DNA from: Hydrogenophilaceae bacterium
GTDB lineage: Bacteria; Pseudomonadota; Gammaproteobacteria; Burkholderiales; Thiobacillaceae
Length of the DNA stretch: 42,369 nt
Reading direction: 5' to 3'
Assembly (NCBI GenBank): GCA_024709485.1
Contig: JANJWO010000068.1
Span: 1 to 42,369, forward strand
Positions within the stretch are counted from its first letter, which is position 1, and each line of letters begins with the position of its first letter. The position numbers and the translations under genes were made by a program. This document shows, in pieces, positions 17,359-25,270 of this stretch. The notes beneath the pieces were generated by a model that did not search any database, had not been told where the DNA came from, and saw nothing but the letters and a program-made list of their open reading frames with translations.

Positions 17359-18084
17359 GTGAGCCAACGCCCGAGCGGACGCAGCCCCGAGGCCCTGCGC
17401 CAGATCCGCATCACCCGTTCCTACACCCGCCACGCCGAGGGCGCGGTGCTGATCGAATGCGGCGACACCAAGGTCATCTGCACCGCCAGCGTGCTGGAGA
17501 AGGTGCCGCCGCACAAGAAGGGCTCGGGCGAGGGCTGGGTCACCGCCGAATACGGCATGCTGCCGCGCTCCACCAACACCCGCACCGACCGCGAGGCGGC
17601 ACGCGGCAAGCAGTCCGGCCGCACCCAGGAAATCCAGCGCCTGATCGGACGCAGCCTGCGCGCCGTGGTCGATCTCGCCAAGCTCGGCGAGCGCACCATC
17701 CACATCGATTGCGACGTCCTCCAGGCCGACGGCGGCACCCGCACCGCCAGCATCAGCGGCGCCTGGGTCGCGCTGGCCGATGCGGTGAACTGGCTGCTGG
17801 CCCAGGGCAAGATCAGCGAATCCCCGCTCACCGGCCAGGTGGCGGCGGTCTCGGTCGGCATCTACCAGGGCGTGCCGGTGCTCGATCTCGACTACGCCGA
17901 GGATTCCGCCTGCGACACCGACATGAACGTGGTGATGACCGGCAGCGGCGGCCTCATCGAAGTGCAGGGCACGGCCGAAGGCGCCACCTTCTCGCGCCAG
18001 GAATTGAATGCGCTGCTCGACCTGGCCGAAGCCGGCATTCGCCAGCTCGCCGCGGCGCAACGATCCGCTTTGGAAAAAGCCTGA
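17359..18084 (+). CDS. rph: Ribonuclease PH
   Basis: Phosphorolytic 3'-5' exoribonuclease that trims tRNA 3' ends; hexameric. Conserved blocks: [11 protein letters not shown] at the N-terminus, [17 protein letters not shown] with the RNA/phosphate-binding Arg residues, [17 protein letters not shown], and [15 protein letters not shown] with catalytic-site Asp. Length 241 is usual. Start is GTG 17359, supported by GAGGAG 6 nt upstream. A TAGAAT box at 17328-17333 may be its -10 element. Followed after 28 nt by rdgB; the rph-rdgB-hemW order is widespread in proteobacteria. Confidence 0.97.
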   Translation: MSQRPSGRSPEALRQIRITRSYTRHAEGAVLIECGDTKVICTASVLEKVPPHKKGSGEGWVTAEYGMLPRSTNTRTDREAARGKQSGRTQEIQRLIGRSLRAVVDLAKLGERTIHIDCDVLQADGGTRTASISGAWVALADAVNWLLAQGKISESPLTGQVAAVSVGIYQGVPVLDLDYAEDSACDTDMNVVMTGSGGLIEVQGTAEGATFSRQELNALLDLAEAGIRQLAAAQRSALEKA

Positions 18085-18112
18085 ACCTCCCCCTGTGAGA
18101 CAAGGATTCAAG

Positions 18113-18700
18113 ATGCAAAAAATCGTCATCGCCTCCGGCAATCCCGGCAAGCTCCGCGAAATCCGCCGCATCCTCGAGCCGCTGGAATTCAGCGTGGTGC
18201 CGCAGTCGGATTTCGGCGTGCCCGAATGCCCCGAGCCGCACGTCACCTTCATCGAGAACTGCCTGGCCAAGGCGCGCCACGCCTCGCTGCACACCGGGCT
18301 GCCGGCGCTGGCCGACGATTCCGGCATTTGCGTCGACGCCCTCAACGGCGCCCCCGGCGTCTATTCGGCGCGCTATGCCGGCGAGCCCAAATCCGATCAG
18401 CGCAACAACGAGAAGCTCATCGCCGCGCTCGCCAACGAGGCCAACCGCCGTGCGCACTACTACTGCGTCATCGTGCTGGTGCGCCACCCCGACGATCCGC
18501 AGCCGCTGATCGCCGAGGGCAGCTGGCACGGCGAGATCATCGACACCCCGCGCGGCGAGAACGGCTTCGGCTACGACCCGTATTTCTTCCTGCCCGAGTT
18601 TGGCAAGACCGGCGCCGAACTCGAGCCCGACCACAAGAACGCCATCAGCCACCGCGGCCAGGCGCTCGACCTGCTGGTCAAAAAACTGCGCACCGCTTGA
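18113..18700 (+). CDS. rdgB: dITP/XTP pyrophosphatase (RdgB/HAM1 family)
   Basis: Hydrolyses non-canonical purine triphosphates (dITP, dXTP) to keep them out of DNA. ATG 18113 follows AAGGA by 6 nt, and gives the typical N-terminus MQKIVIASGNPGK; the open frame extends upstream into rph but that part is unrelated. Other marks: LADDSGICVDAL, PGVYSARYAG, GENGFGYDPYF and the C-terminal KNAISHRGQA block. 195 residues. Ends 4 nt before the next start. Confidence 0.96.
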   Translation: MQKIVIASGNPGKLREIRRILEPLEFSVVPQSDFGVPECPEPHVTFIENCLAKARHASLHTGLPALADDSGICVDALNGAPGVYSARYAGEPKSDQRNNEKLIAALANEANRRAHYYCVIVLVRHPDDPQPLIAEGSWHGEIIDTPRGENGFGYDPYFFLPEFGKTGAELEPDHKNAISHRGQALDLLVKKLRTA

Positions 18701-18704
18701 ACAT

Positions 18705-19079
18705 GTGAGCGCCTGGCTGCTGGCAAACGCCCTCGTCCTGCTGCACCTCGCCTTCATCCTGTTCGCCGTCGGCGGCGGCCTGCTGCTGGCCTGGGATAAA
18801 CGCCTCATCTGGCTGCACCTGCCCACCGCCGCCTGGGGCGCGCTGATCGAGTTCACGGGCTGGGTCTGCCCGCTCACCCCGCTGGAAAACCATTTCCGCA
18901 GGCTGTCCGGCCAGGCCGGCTACGCGGGCGGATTCATTGAACATTATCTCTTGCCGCTGATCTATCCGGAGCCGCTGACGGCGGCCGCGCAAACCGTGTT
19001 GGGCGCCCTGCTGCTGGCCATCAACTTTCTGATCTATTTCTGGCTGTGGAAACGAGGCACGTGGAAATCAAACCCCTGA
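18705..19079 (+). CDS. DUF2784 family small membrane protein
   Basis: 124-residue protein with three or four hydrophobic segments (about residues 5-25, 36-50, 66-86 and 96-117), matching the DUF2784 pattern: LLHLAFILFAVGGGLL, WLHLPTAAWGALIEFTGWVCPLTPLEN, and a GFIEHYLLPLIYP segment. Function unknown. Start is GTG 18705, only 4 nt after the rdgB stop; an ATG overlapping it (18703) runs straight into TGA. The 3' end overlaps the probable start of hemW, so expression of the three genes is likely coupled. Confidence 0.82.
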   Translation: MSAWLLANALVLLHLAFILFAVGGGLLLAWDKRLIWLHLPTAAWGALIEFTGWVCPLTPLENHFRRLSGQAGYAGGFIEHYLLPLIYPEPLTAAAQTVLGALLLAINFLIYFWLWKRGTWKSNP

Positions 19080-20233
19080 TGCAGGCCGGCGCCGGGCTCA
19101 CTACCCCGCCCCCGCTCGCGCTCTACCTCCATCTGCCCTGGTGCGTGCGGAAATGCCCGTATTGCGACTTCAACTCGCATGCGGCGGACGCCATCCCCGA
19201 AGCGGCCTACATCGATGCGCTCCTTCGCGACCTGGAACTCGCGCTGCCCGAGATCTGGGGCCGCAAGATCCATGCGCTGTTCTTCGGCGGCGGCACGCCC
19301 AGCCTGTTCTCGCCCGAGGGCATCGACCGCATCCTCGCCGGGGTGCGCGCGCTGACCCTGTTGGAGCCGCTGGCCGAGATCACCCTGGAGGCCAACCCCG
19401 GCACCGTCGAAGCCGCGCGCTTCAGGGGCTACCGCGAGGCCGGCGTGACGCGCATTTCGCTCGGCATCCAGAGCTTCGACGACGGCATGCTGCGTCGCCT
19501 CGGCCGCATCCACGGCGCCGCCGAGGCCAGGCATGCGGCCGAACTCGCGGCGAACACCTTCGACACCTTCAACCTCGATCTCATGTACGCGCTGCCGGGG
19601 CAGGACATGGCCATGCTGCGCCAGGACATCGAGACGGCTTTGGCATTTGCGCCGCCGCATCTGTCCTGCTATCACCTCACGCTCGAGCCCAACACCGCCT
19701 TCGGCCACGCGCCGCCGCCCAATCTGCCGGACGACGACAGCGCCGCGGCCATGCAGCAGTGGCTGGAGGAGCGCCTGGGCAGCGAAGGCTACGAGCATTA
19801 CGAAACCTCCGCCTTCGCCCGGCCGCGCCAGCGCTGCCGCCACAACCTCAATTACTGGACTTTCGGCGACTACCTCGGCATCGGCGCCGGCGCGCATTCC
19901 AAGCTCTCGTTCCACGACCGCATCGTCAGGCAGATGCGGGTGAAGCACCCCGCGCAATACCTGCAGGGCGTCGAACGCGGCGAGCACATCGCCGAAACCC
20001 GGGTGATTTCGCGCCAGGAGCTGCCCTTCGAATTCATGATGAACGCCTTGCGGCTCAATGAGGGATTTCCGGCCGCGCTGTTCGCCCAGCAGACCGGCCT
20101 GCCGCTGACCGCCTGCCTCGCGGCCCTGCACAAGGCGGAAGAAAAGGGCCTGCTCGAACGCGACGCGAACACGATACGCCCCAGCGCGCAGGGCCGCCGC
20201 TTCCTGAACGAGCTGCTGCTGCTCTTCCTGTGA
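19061..20233 (+). CDS. hemW: HemW-type radical SAM heme chaperone
   Basis: Radical SAM protein of the HemN/HemW family that binds heme and delivers it to client proteins. The 4Fe-4S motif CVRKCPYC lies in LYLHLPWCVRKCPYCDFNSH. FFGGGTPSLF, ISLGIQSFDD, NLDLMYALPGQ and LGIGAGAHSKLS follow. The motif is CxxxCxxC without the extra Cys/substrate features of true coproporphyrinogen oxidase HemN, so HemW is preferred. 390 residues from GTG 19061, chosen for the GAGG just upstream; GTG 19046 or ATG 19079 are also possible. It overlaps the DUF2784 gene. The stop is firm. Confidence 0.92.
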   Translation: MEIKPLMQAGAGLTTPPPLALYLHLPWCVRKCPYCDFNSHAADAIPEAAYIDALLRDLELALPEIWGRKIHALFFGGGTPSLFSPEGIDRILAGVRALTLLEPLAEITLEANPGTVEAARFRGYREAGVTRISLGIQSFDDGMLRRLGRIHGAAEARHAAELAANTFDTFNLDLMYALPGQDMAMLRQDIETALAFAPPHLSCYHLTLEPNTAFGHAPPPNLPDDDSAAAMQQWLEERLGSEGYEHYETSAFARPRQRCRHNLNYWTFGDYLGIGAGAHSKLSFHDRIVRQMRVKHPAQYLQGVERGEHIAETRVISRQELPFEFMMNALRLNEGFPAALFAQQTGLPLTACLAALHKAEEKGLLERDANTIRPSAQGRRFLNELLLLFL

Positions 20234-20256
20234 GATAGGCATTTCCTGCCGACTGA

Positions 20257-20265
20257 TGCTATCTT
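20257..20265 (+). promoter_or_regulatory. Probable extended -10 promoter of the dienelactone hydrolase gene
   Basis: TGcTATCTT at 20257-20265 has the TG of an extended -10 followed by a TATCTT box. The -35 is weak (TAGGCA at 20236-20241, 18 nt spacing). It lies in the only gap (63 bp) between hemW and the next cluster, about 30 nt before the ATG. Confidence 0.4.
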
Positions 20266-20296
20266 TCCCCCAAACTGACCGACAAGGAGAAAAATC

Positions 20297-21076
20297 ATGA
20301 AATGGCTATTGTCTGTATTCCTGCTGCTGCCGCTCGCCGCCCAGGCGGCGGTGGTCGGCAAGACCGTCGAATACGTGGCGGGCGGCGAAAAAATGAAGGG
20401 CTACATGGCCTATGACGACGCCATCAAGGGCAAGCGCCCCGGCGTGCTGGTGGTGCACGAATGGTGGGGCCTCAACGACTACGCCAAAAAGCGCGCCAAC
20501 ATGCTGGCGGAAGCCGGCTATGTGGCGCTCGCGGTGGACATGTACGGCGGCGGCAAGACCGTCGACAACCCGCAGGATGCCGGCGCCCTGGCCGGTGCGG
20601 TGAACAAGAACCCGCAGCTGGCGCGCACCCGCTTCGAGGCCGCGCAGAAATTCCTCGACGTGCAGCCCCTGGTCAAGCGCGGCCAGATCGCCGCGCTGGG
20701 CTACTGCTTCGGCGGCGCCATCGTGCTCAACATGGCGCGCATCGGCGAGCCGCTCAAGGGGGTGGTCAGCTACCACGGCATCCTCGCCAGCGACGTGCCG
20801 GTGAAGCCCGGCGACATCAAGGCCAAGGTGCGCGTGTTCACCGGCGAGGCCGATCCCATGGTGCCGCCCGAGCATGTCGAAGCCTTCAAGACCGAGATGA
20901 CCAATGCCAGGGCCGACTGGCAACTGGTGTCCTATCCCGGCGTGAAGCACACCTTCACCAACCCGGAAGCCGACGTGTACGCCGCGAAGTTCGGCCTGCC
21001 GCTCAAGTATGACGCGCACGCCGACCAGAGTTCGTGGGCGCACACCCTCGACTTCCTGAAATCGGTGTTCAAGTAA
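20297..21076 (+). CDS. Secreted dienelactone hydrolase family protein
   Basis: Alpha/beta hydrolase of the dienelactone hydrolase family, 259 residues, with a clear Sec signal peptide (LLSVFLLLPLAAQAA, cut near residue 18), so it acts in the periplasm. Family marks: VLVVHEWWGLND, GYCFGG with Cys as nucleophile, GEADPMVPPEH with the Asp, and KHTFTNPEAD with the His, completing a Cys-Asp-His triad. Strong AAGGAG ribosome-binding site. Substrate unknown; periplasmic members need not act on dienelactone. Its stop overlaps the next start (TAATG), opening a five-gene overlapping cluster. Confidence 0.9.
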   Translation: MKWLLSVFLLLPLAAQAAVVGKTVEYVAGGEKMKGYMAYDDAIKGKRPGVLVVHEWWGLNDYAKKRANMLAEAGYVALAVDMYGGGKTVDNPQDAGALAGAVNKNPQLARTRFEAAQKFLDVQPLVKRGQIAALGYCFGGAIVLNMARIGEPLKGVVSYHGILASDVPVKPGDIKAKVRVFTGEADPMVPPEHVEAFKTEMTNARADWQLVSYPGVKHTFTNPEADVYAAKFGLPLKYDAHADQSSWAHTLDFLKSVFK

Positions 21077-21726
21077 TGGCAGAGGAGGCCGCCTGCTGCG
21101 GCGCGGATCATCACGGCGGCGCCCGCCCGGCGGGCTACGGCATCGCCCAGACCGGCAGCTTCGATGCCGCGGCCTTCGAGCGCGCGGTCAAGGATCTGCT
21201 CGCCGCCTGCGGCGTGCCCTCGGACACGGTGCACACCGGCCGCACCGCCCAGCGCGTGCGCGAGCTTTGGCAGAAGCGGCTCTTGGGCGGCTACGCCCTC
21301 GATCCCGGCGAGGCGCTGGGCGAGGGCTTCGAAGACGACCGCCGCGACCTGGTGGTGGTGCGCGGCATCGCCATCCATGGCGTGTGTCCGCACCATCTGG
21401 TGCCGTTTCGCGGCGTGGCGCACGTCGCCTACATTCCCGGCGGCCGCCTGCACGGCTTCGGCCGCATCGCCCGCCTGGTGGACGCCATCGGCCACCGCTT
21501 CACCTACCAGGAATGGATGACGCGCGACATCGCCGAAGCCCTGATGGCGCACGGCAAGGCGGCGGGCGCCGCCTGCATCATCGAGGCCGAGCAATTGTGC
21601 CTGCTGCTGGGGGAAGACCGCCGCGGCGACGAGCGCGTGGTGACGCAGGCCTTCTCGGGCTGTTTCGAAAACAGCGATCAGCTGCGCAACGAATTCCTGC
21701 GCGCGGTGCAGGGCGCGCGCCTGTGA
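21076..21726 (+). CDS. Divergent GTP cyclohydrolase I (FolE) homologue
   Basis: T-fold protein clearly related to FolE, 216 residues. Zinc ligands seem kept: CPHH in GVCPHHLVPFRG, and the later Cys in EAEQLC. AHVAYIPGG, RIARLVDA, YQEWMTRDIAEAL and NEFLRAV also fit the family. Key sites differ from E. coli FolE: the expected His two residues before the second zinc Cys (His179) is Gln, the RG of the following KARG/MRG block (Arg185) is replaced by LG, and the Ser-Lys pair before the Arg139 helix is Gly-Arg. The N-terminus is Cys/His-rich (CCGADHH). It may have altered or no GTP cyclohydrolase activity. ATG 21076 overlaps the upstream stop by 1 nt. Confidence 0.82.
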   Translation: MAEEAACCGADHHGGARPAGYGIAQTGSFDAAAFERAVKDLLAACGVPSDTVHTGRTAQRVRELWQKRLLGGYALDPGEALGEGFEDDRRDLVVVRGIAIHGVCPHHLVPFRGVAHVAYIPGGRLHGFGRIARLVDAIGHRFTYQEWMTRDIAEALMAHGKAAGAACIIEAEQLCLLLGEDRRGDERVVTQAFSGCFENSDQLRNEFLRAVQGARL

Positions 21727-22307
21727 GCGCCGGCCGCCTGCGCTCCATTTGCCTGCTGGCCGCGCTGGTTTGCTCGGCGGCGACGGCCGCGGGCGGCGGA
21801 ACCCGCCACAGCGTCGCCGCGGATACCGGCCTCTCCACCTGGGAGGCCGAAGCCGAGGGCGTCCACCTCAGGCTCACCCAGATCAGCCCGGAGCAGGCCC
21901 GCGCCTTCATGCTGGGCCGCGGCATGGACCGCCAGTCCGTGGAGGAATTCGCCCATGCCTGCGTGTTCATGACGGTGGTGCGCAACGAAAGCGATGCGCC
22001 CATCGAGCACGACCTGACGGGCTGGCATTACCTGGCGCAAGACGGAACGGCGAGACCCATGCTCACCAAGTACGACTGGCTCACGCGCTGGCAGCCGCGC
22101 AATTTTTCCGCGCCGCTGAAACTGGCGTTCGAATGGTCGCAGTTCCCGGTGAGCCAGACCTTCTCGCCGGGCGACTGGAATCAGGGCATGACCACTTTCG
22201 CCCTGCCCGCCGGCAGCCGCTTCGACGTGCTGTACCGCTGGCGGCAAAACGGAAAACTTCACGAGGGAAAACTGCAGCATGTTCAATGTCCGGCATCTTT
22301 TGACTAG
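21723..22307 (+). CDS. Secreted hypothetical protein
   Basis: 194 residues with a likely Sec signal peptide (ICLLAALVCSAATAAG); the Cys in it does not fit a lipobox well. The mature part has VHLRLTQISPEQARAFMLGRG and FAHACVFMTVVRNES followed by a beta-rich stretch that ends in YRWRQNGK; this resembles a periplasmic beta-sandwich of the kind that binds or presents a partner. No known family is recognised. Start is GTG 21723, overlapping the FolE-like stop as GTGA; its 3' end overlaps the thioredoxin gene by 29 nt. The tight linkage implies a shared task with its secreted neighbours. Confidence 0.72.
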   Translation: MSAGRLRSICLLAALVCSAATAAGGGTRHSVAADTGLSTWEAEAEGVHLRLTQISPEQARAFMLGRGMDRQSVEEFAHACVFMTVVRNESDAPIEHDLTGWHYLAQDGTARPMLTKYDWLTRWQPRNFSAPLKLAFEWSQFPVSQTFSPGDWNQGMTTFALPAGSRFDVLYRWRQNGKLHEGKLQHVQCPASFD

Positions 22308-22812
22308 CCTTTTGTTGTTTGCCTTGCCCGCCCTGGCAGCGGCGGCCGAGCCGCCGCTGCAGTTCTCGCACACGCCGTTCAAGCCGCGCCTCGCCGCGCC
22401 GGCGATGGCGCTGGAGGACATGGAAGGAAAAATCGTGGATCTCGCCAGCCTGCGCGGCAAGGTGGTGGTGGTCAATTTCTGGGCGACCTGGTGCCCGCCC
22501 TGCCGGCGCGAATTCCCCTCCATGGAAAGGCTGCGGCAGAAAATGGCGGACAAGGCGGTGCTCATCCTCGGGGTCAACGAGGGGGAAACCGTCGACATCA
22601 TCGAGCAGTTCAGCTCGCTGCTCGACCTGCAGCCGCGGTTTCCCATCCTGCTCGACCCGGACGGCGAGGCCATGAAGCCCTGGCCGGTGCGCGGCCTGCC
22701 GACCACCTTCTTCATCGACAAGCAGGGGCGCCTGGCCTACAGCGCGATCGGCGGCCGGGAATTCGACCATCCGGAAATGGTGCGGCTGATCGAGGACATG
22801 CTGGCGGAATGA
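22279..22812 (+). CDS. TlpA/ResA-like periplasmic thioredoxin
   Basis: 177 residues: signal peptide (LLTSLLLFALPALAAAA) and a thioredoxin-like domain with VVVVNFWATWCPPCRREFPSM. The active site is WCPPC, and a cis-Pro loop GLPTTFFID follows. Such proteins reduce disulfides in the periplasm, often in cytochrome c or copper-site maturation, but many TlpA-like paralogues have other partners. No ccm or cox genes are nearby, so the client is unknown. The start overlaps the previous gene by 29 nt and the stop overlaps the next start (ATGA). Confidence 0.9.
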   Translation: MFNVRHLLTSLLLFALPALAAAAEPPLQFSHTPFKPRLAAPAMALEDMEGKIVDLASLRGKVVVVNFWATWCPPCRREFPSMERLRQKMADKAVLILGVNEGETVDIIEQFSSLLDLQPRFPILLDPDGEAMKPWPVRGLPTTFFIDKQGRLAYSAIGGREFDHPEMVRLIEDMLAE

Positions 22813-23270
22813 GCCGCGACAACCGCAGGCGCCCTGCCACCCTGCTGCCGCCGCCGCTGATCTATGTGGCCGCCTTGTGGGGCGCCTGGGAACTGCACAA
22901 GCGGCTGCCGCTGGCCTTTCCGGCATTCCCCGCCAGCGGCTGGGGCTTGCTGGCGCTGGGCGCCATCCTCATGCTGTGGGCGGCCTGGACCCTGTTCCGG
23001 CGCAAGACCACCGTCAACCCCTATGGCGGCGTGGCGCATCTGGTGCAAGGCGGGCCCTTCGCCTTTAGCCGCAACCCCATCTACCTCGCCGACAGCCTGA
23101 TCTATTTCGGCGTCATGCTGATCTGGGGCAGCCTGTGGCCGCTGCTTTTGTACCCGCTGGTGTGGGCGGCCATACGCTTTGGCGTGATCCGCAACGAGGA
23201 AGCCCATCTCGCCGCCCGCTTCGGCGAAGCCTACCTGGAATACTGCCGGCGCGTCAGGCGCTGGCTGTGA
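22809..23270 (+). CDS. Isoprenylcysteine carboxyl methyltransferase family membrane protein
   Basis: 153-residue inner-membrane protein with four hydrophobic segments. The signature NPYGGVAHLVQGGPFAFSRN, with an RNPIYLAD turn and a C-terminal NEEAHLAARFGEAYLEYCRR, marks the ICMT/PEMT-like family. Bacterial members are mostly uncharacterised; the RHPxY-like and final Glu motifs match the SAM-binding part of the fold. ATG overlaps the thioredoxin stop (ATGA). The 3' end overlaps tatD on the other strand by 17 bp. Confidence 0.85.
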   Translation: MSRDNRRRPATLLPPPLIYVAALWGAWELHKRLPLAFPAFPASGWGLLALGAILMLWAAWTLFRRKTTVNPYGGVAHLVQGGPFAFSRNPIYLADSLIYFGVMLIWGSLWPLLLYPLVWAAIRFGVIRNEEAHLAARFGEAYLEYCRRVRRWL

Positions 23271-24045
23271 GCTTCAGTACCTGCCGCGCATTCGCGGTGG
23301 TGCGCAGCGCCACCTCCTCGGCGCCGATGCCGCGCAGTTCGGCCAGCACCTGCGCGATCCTTGGCAATTCGGCCGGTTCGTTGCGCTGCCGGCTTATCCA
23401 TTCCGGCGGAATGTCGGGGCCATCGGTCTCCAGCACGATCGCCTCCAGGGGCAGTTCGGTCGCCAGCCGGCGCAGGCTGGTGGCGCGGCTGTAGGTCATC
23501 GCCCCGCCAAAGCCCAGCTTGAAGCCGAGCTTGAGGTATTCCCGCGCCTGCTGCAGGGAGCCGTTGAAGGCGTGGGCGATGCCCCCGGGCACCTTGATGC
23601 GGCGCAACTGCTTGAGAATCTGGTCGTTGGCGCGGCGGATGTGCAGAAGCACAGGCAGGTCATGCCTGGCGGCCAGCTTCAACTGCTCGATGAAAAAAAA
23701 CTCCTGACGCGCAAGGTCCTCCGCGTGCACGCCGGGACGATCGATGCGCGACTGGAAGCGGTCGAGCCCGATTTCGCCGACGGCGACCGGGCGCGCTCGC
23801 TGGATCTCGGCGTCGAGCAGCGCGAGATGCTCCTCGCGGTGCACATGCACGTACATCGGGTGCATGCCCAGCGCGATTTCCACCCCGGCATAGCGGCGAC
23901 AAGCGGCGGCCGACTGGAAGTTGGCGGCGGCGACCGCCGGCACCACGATGCTCCCCACACCGGCCGCGCGCGCGCGCGCCGCGACCGCATCGCGGTCGGC
24001 GTCGTACTCCGCGGCATCGAGATGGCAATGGGTGTCGATCAGCAT
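23254..24045 (-). CDS. tatD: TatD family metal-dependent hydrolase
   Basis: TIM-barrel deoxyribonuclease of the TatD family (quality control/DNA repair roles known for E. coli TatD and its paralogues). Metal ligands: DTHCHLD at residues 4-10, GEIGLD with the bridging Glu, HIRRAND with His, AHAFNGS, and ETDGPD with the last Asp. 263 residues, usual length. A run of eight A on the + strand (23693-23700) encodes FFF and a Lys-side codon and does not break the frame. It is 7 nt downstream of mutY and probably in its transcript. Confidence 0.9.
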   Translation of the reverse strand: MLIDTHCHLDAAEYDADRDAVAARARAAGVGSIVVPAVAAANFQSAAACRRYAGVEIALGMHPMYVHVHREEHLALLDAEIQRARPVAVGEIGLDRFQSRIDRPGVHAEDLARQEFFFIEQLKLAARHDLPVLLHIRRANDQILKQLRRIKVPGGIAHAFNGSLQQAREYLKLGFKLGFGGAMTYSRATSLRRLATELPLEAIVLETDGPDIPPEWISRQRNEPAELPRIAQVLAELRGIGAEEVALRTTANARQVLKLTASA

Positions 24046-24052
24046 GAAGCGA

Positions 24053-25081
24053 TTAGGCCGCGAGCTTTTCCAGTATGGATTTCACCGGCTTGGGAATGGC
24101 GGCTTTCACCGCCTCGGCCTGACCCATCCAGATGGTGCCGGGCTCGGCCGCCGCCGCCGGGCGCGCATCGAGCGCAAGCACCAGCGGCCGGATGCACAGG
24201 CGGAAATGCGTGAAGGCATGGGTGAAGCCCTGCCATTCCTCGACGCTTGCCGGCAGCTGCCCGGTCAATCGCAGACAGGCGGCCGCGCCGTCCCCGTCCG
24301 CTTCCGGCAGGCTCCACAAACCGCCCCAGATGCCCGGGGCGGGCCGTCTGACCAGCAGCACGTCGCGGCCATGGCGAATCACCAGCAGCGTCGCGGCGCG
24401 TTCGGGCAATGGCTTCTTCGGGCGCGGCGCCGGCAGGCTGGCGACGCGATCCTGCTTCAGCGCAACGCAGCCGGCGGCGAGCGGGCATTGCGCGCATCCG
24501 GGCTTGGCGCGCGTGCAGAGCGTGGCGCCCAGATCCATCAGCGCCTGGGTATAGGTTGCGATATCGCTTGCCGGCAGCAGGCTTTCGCTCAATTGCCACA
24601 AGCGGCTTTCCACTTTCTTGTCGCCCGGCCAGCCTTCCACGCCGAAGGCGCGCGCCAGCACCCGCTTCACATTGCCATCCAGGATGGCGCGGCGTTCGCC
24701 GTAGGCGAACGCGCTGATGGCGGCCGCCGTGGAGCGTCCGATGCCGGGCAGGGCGACGATGTCCTCGAATGCGCGCGGGAACTTGCCCTGGTGTTTTTCC
24801 ATGACCTGCCGTGCGGCCCGATGCAGGTTGCGGCCGCGCGCGTAGTAGCCGAGACCGGCCCAGCAGGCCAGCACTTCTTCTTCGCTTGCCTCGGCAAGCG
24901 TGCCGATATCCGGGAAACGCGCCATGAAACGCTCGAAATAGGGGATGACGGTACCGACCTGGGTCTGCTGCAGCATGATTTCCGAGACCCAGACGCGGTA
25001 GGGATCGCGGCCCGACTGCCAGGGAAGGTGATGACGGCCGTGGCGGCGCTGCCAATTGATCAACTCGCGCGAAAAATCCAT
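24053..25081 (-). CDS. mutY: A/G-specific adenine glycosylase
   Basis: Removes adenine mispaired with 8-oxoguanine. The catalytic domain has SEIMLQQTQVGTV with catalytic Glu, the helix-hairpin-helix LPGIGRSTAAAI, and the catalytic Asp in AILDGNVKRV. The 4Fe-4S cluster motif C-x6-C-x2-C-x5-C is complete in CTRAKPGCAQCPLAAGC. A NUDIX-like C-terminal domain that recognises 8-oxoG follows from about residue 225. 342 residues, normal. ATG 25081 lies just downstream of a 50-bp tandem repeat and terminator. Confidence 0.96.
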   Translation of the reverse strand: MDFSRELINWQRRHGRHHLPWQSGRDPYRVWVSEIMLQQTQVGTVIPYFERFMARFPDIGTLAEASEEEVLACWAGLGYYARGRNLHRAARQVMEKHQGKFPRAFEDIVALPGIGRSTAAAISAFAYGERRAILDGNVKRVLARAFGVEGWPGDKKVESRLWQLSESLLPASDIATYTQALMDLGATLCTRAKPGCAQCPLAAGCVALKQDRVASLPAPRPKKPLPERAATLLVIRHGRDVLLVRRPAPGIWGGLWSLPEADGDGAAACLRLTGQLPASVEEWQGFTHAFTHFRLCIRPLVLALDARPAAAAEPGTIWMGQAEAVKAAIPKPVKSILEKLAA

Positions 25082-25096
25082 CCCCCCATGCTATCA

Positions 25097-25190
25097 AAAC
25101 GAGCCGCCGCAGGCAGCGGCTTCGGCGAGTTTCGAGCGGAGCGGCCAAACGCGCCGCCGCAGGCAGCGCCTTGCGGCGAGTTTCGAGCGA
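25097..25190. repeat. Tandem repeat of about 50 bp upstream of mutY
   Basis: Two copies, 25097-25139 and 25147-25190, start 50 bp apart. Both carry CCGCCGCAGGCAGCG, then GGCGAGTTTCGAGCG; they differ at a few positions and by one inserted base. The repeat lies in the 189-bp gap between the DUF1631 stop and the mutY start, so it may hold or disturb the mutY promoter. No coding potential is seen. Confidence 0.7.
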
Positions 25191-25194
25191 AGTG

Positions 25195-25219
25195 AAAAAA
25201 CGGGCCGCGCAGGCCCGTT
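25195..25219 (-). terminator. Intrinsic terminator of the DUF1631 gene
   Basis: On the minus strand, AACGGGCC (from 25219) pairs with GGCCCGTT across a 5-nt loop, an 8-bp stem, and is followed by a run of T (the A run at 25195-25200 on +). It lies about 52 nt past the DUF1631 stop and before mutY, so it should end the DUF1631 transcript. Confidence 0.8.
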
Positions 25220-25270
25220 GCTCATTCAGTGCGCCAACGGCTGGAGGCGTGTCAACGCCGATTTCACGTC

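Noticed and set aside
23693-23700. Eight-A run in tatD as a slippage site
   Set aside because: The frame is intact and there is no downstream alternative product or conserved stimulatory structure visible.
23960-24000. CG-dinucleotide runs (also near 10130-10150) as Z-DNA signals
   Set aside because: Both lie in coding sequence, encode Ala/Arg-rich helices and are expected at this GC content.
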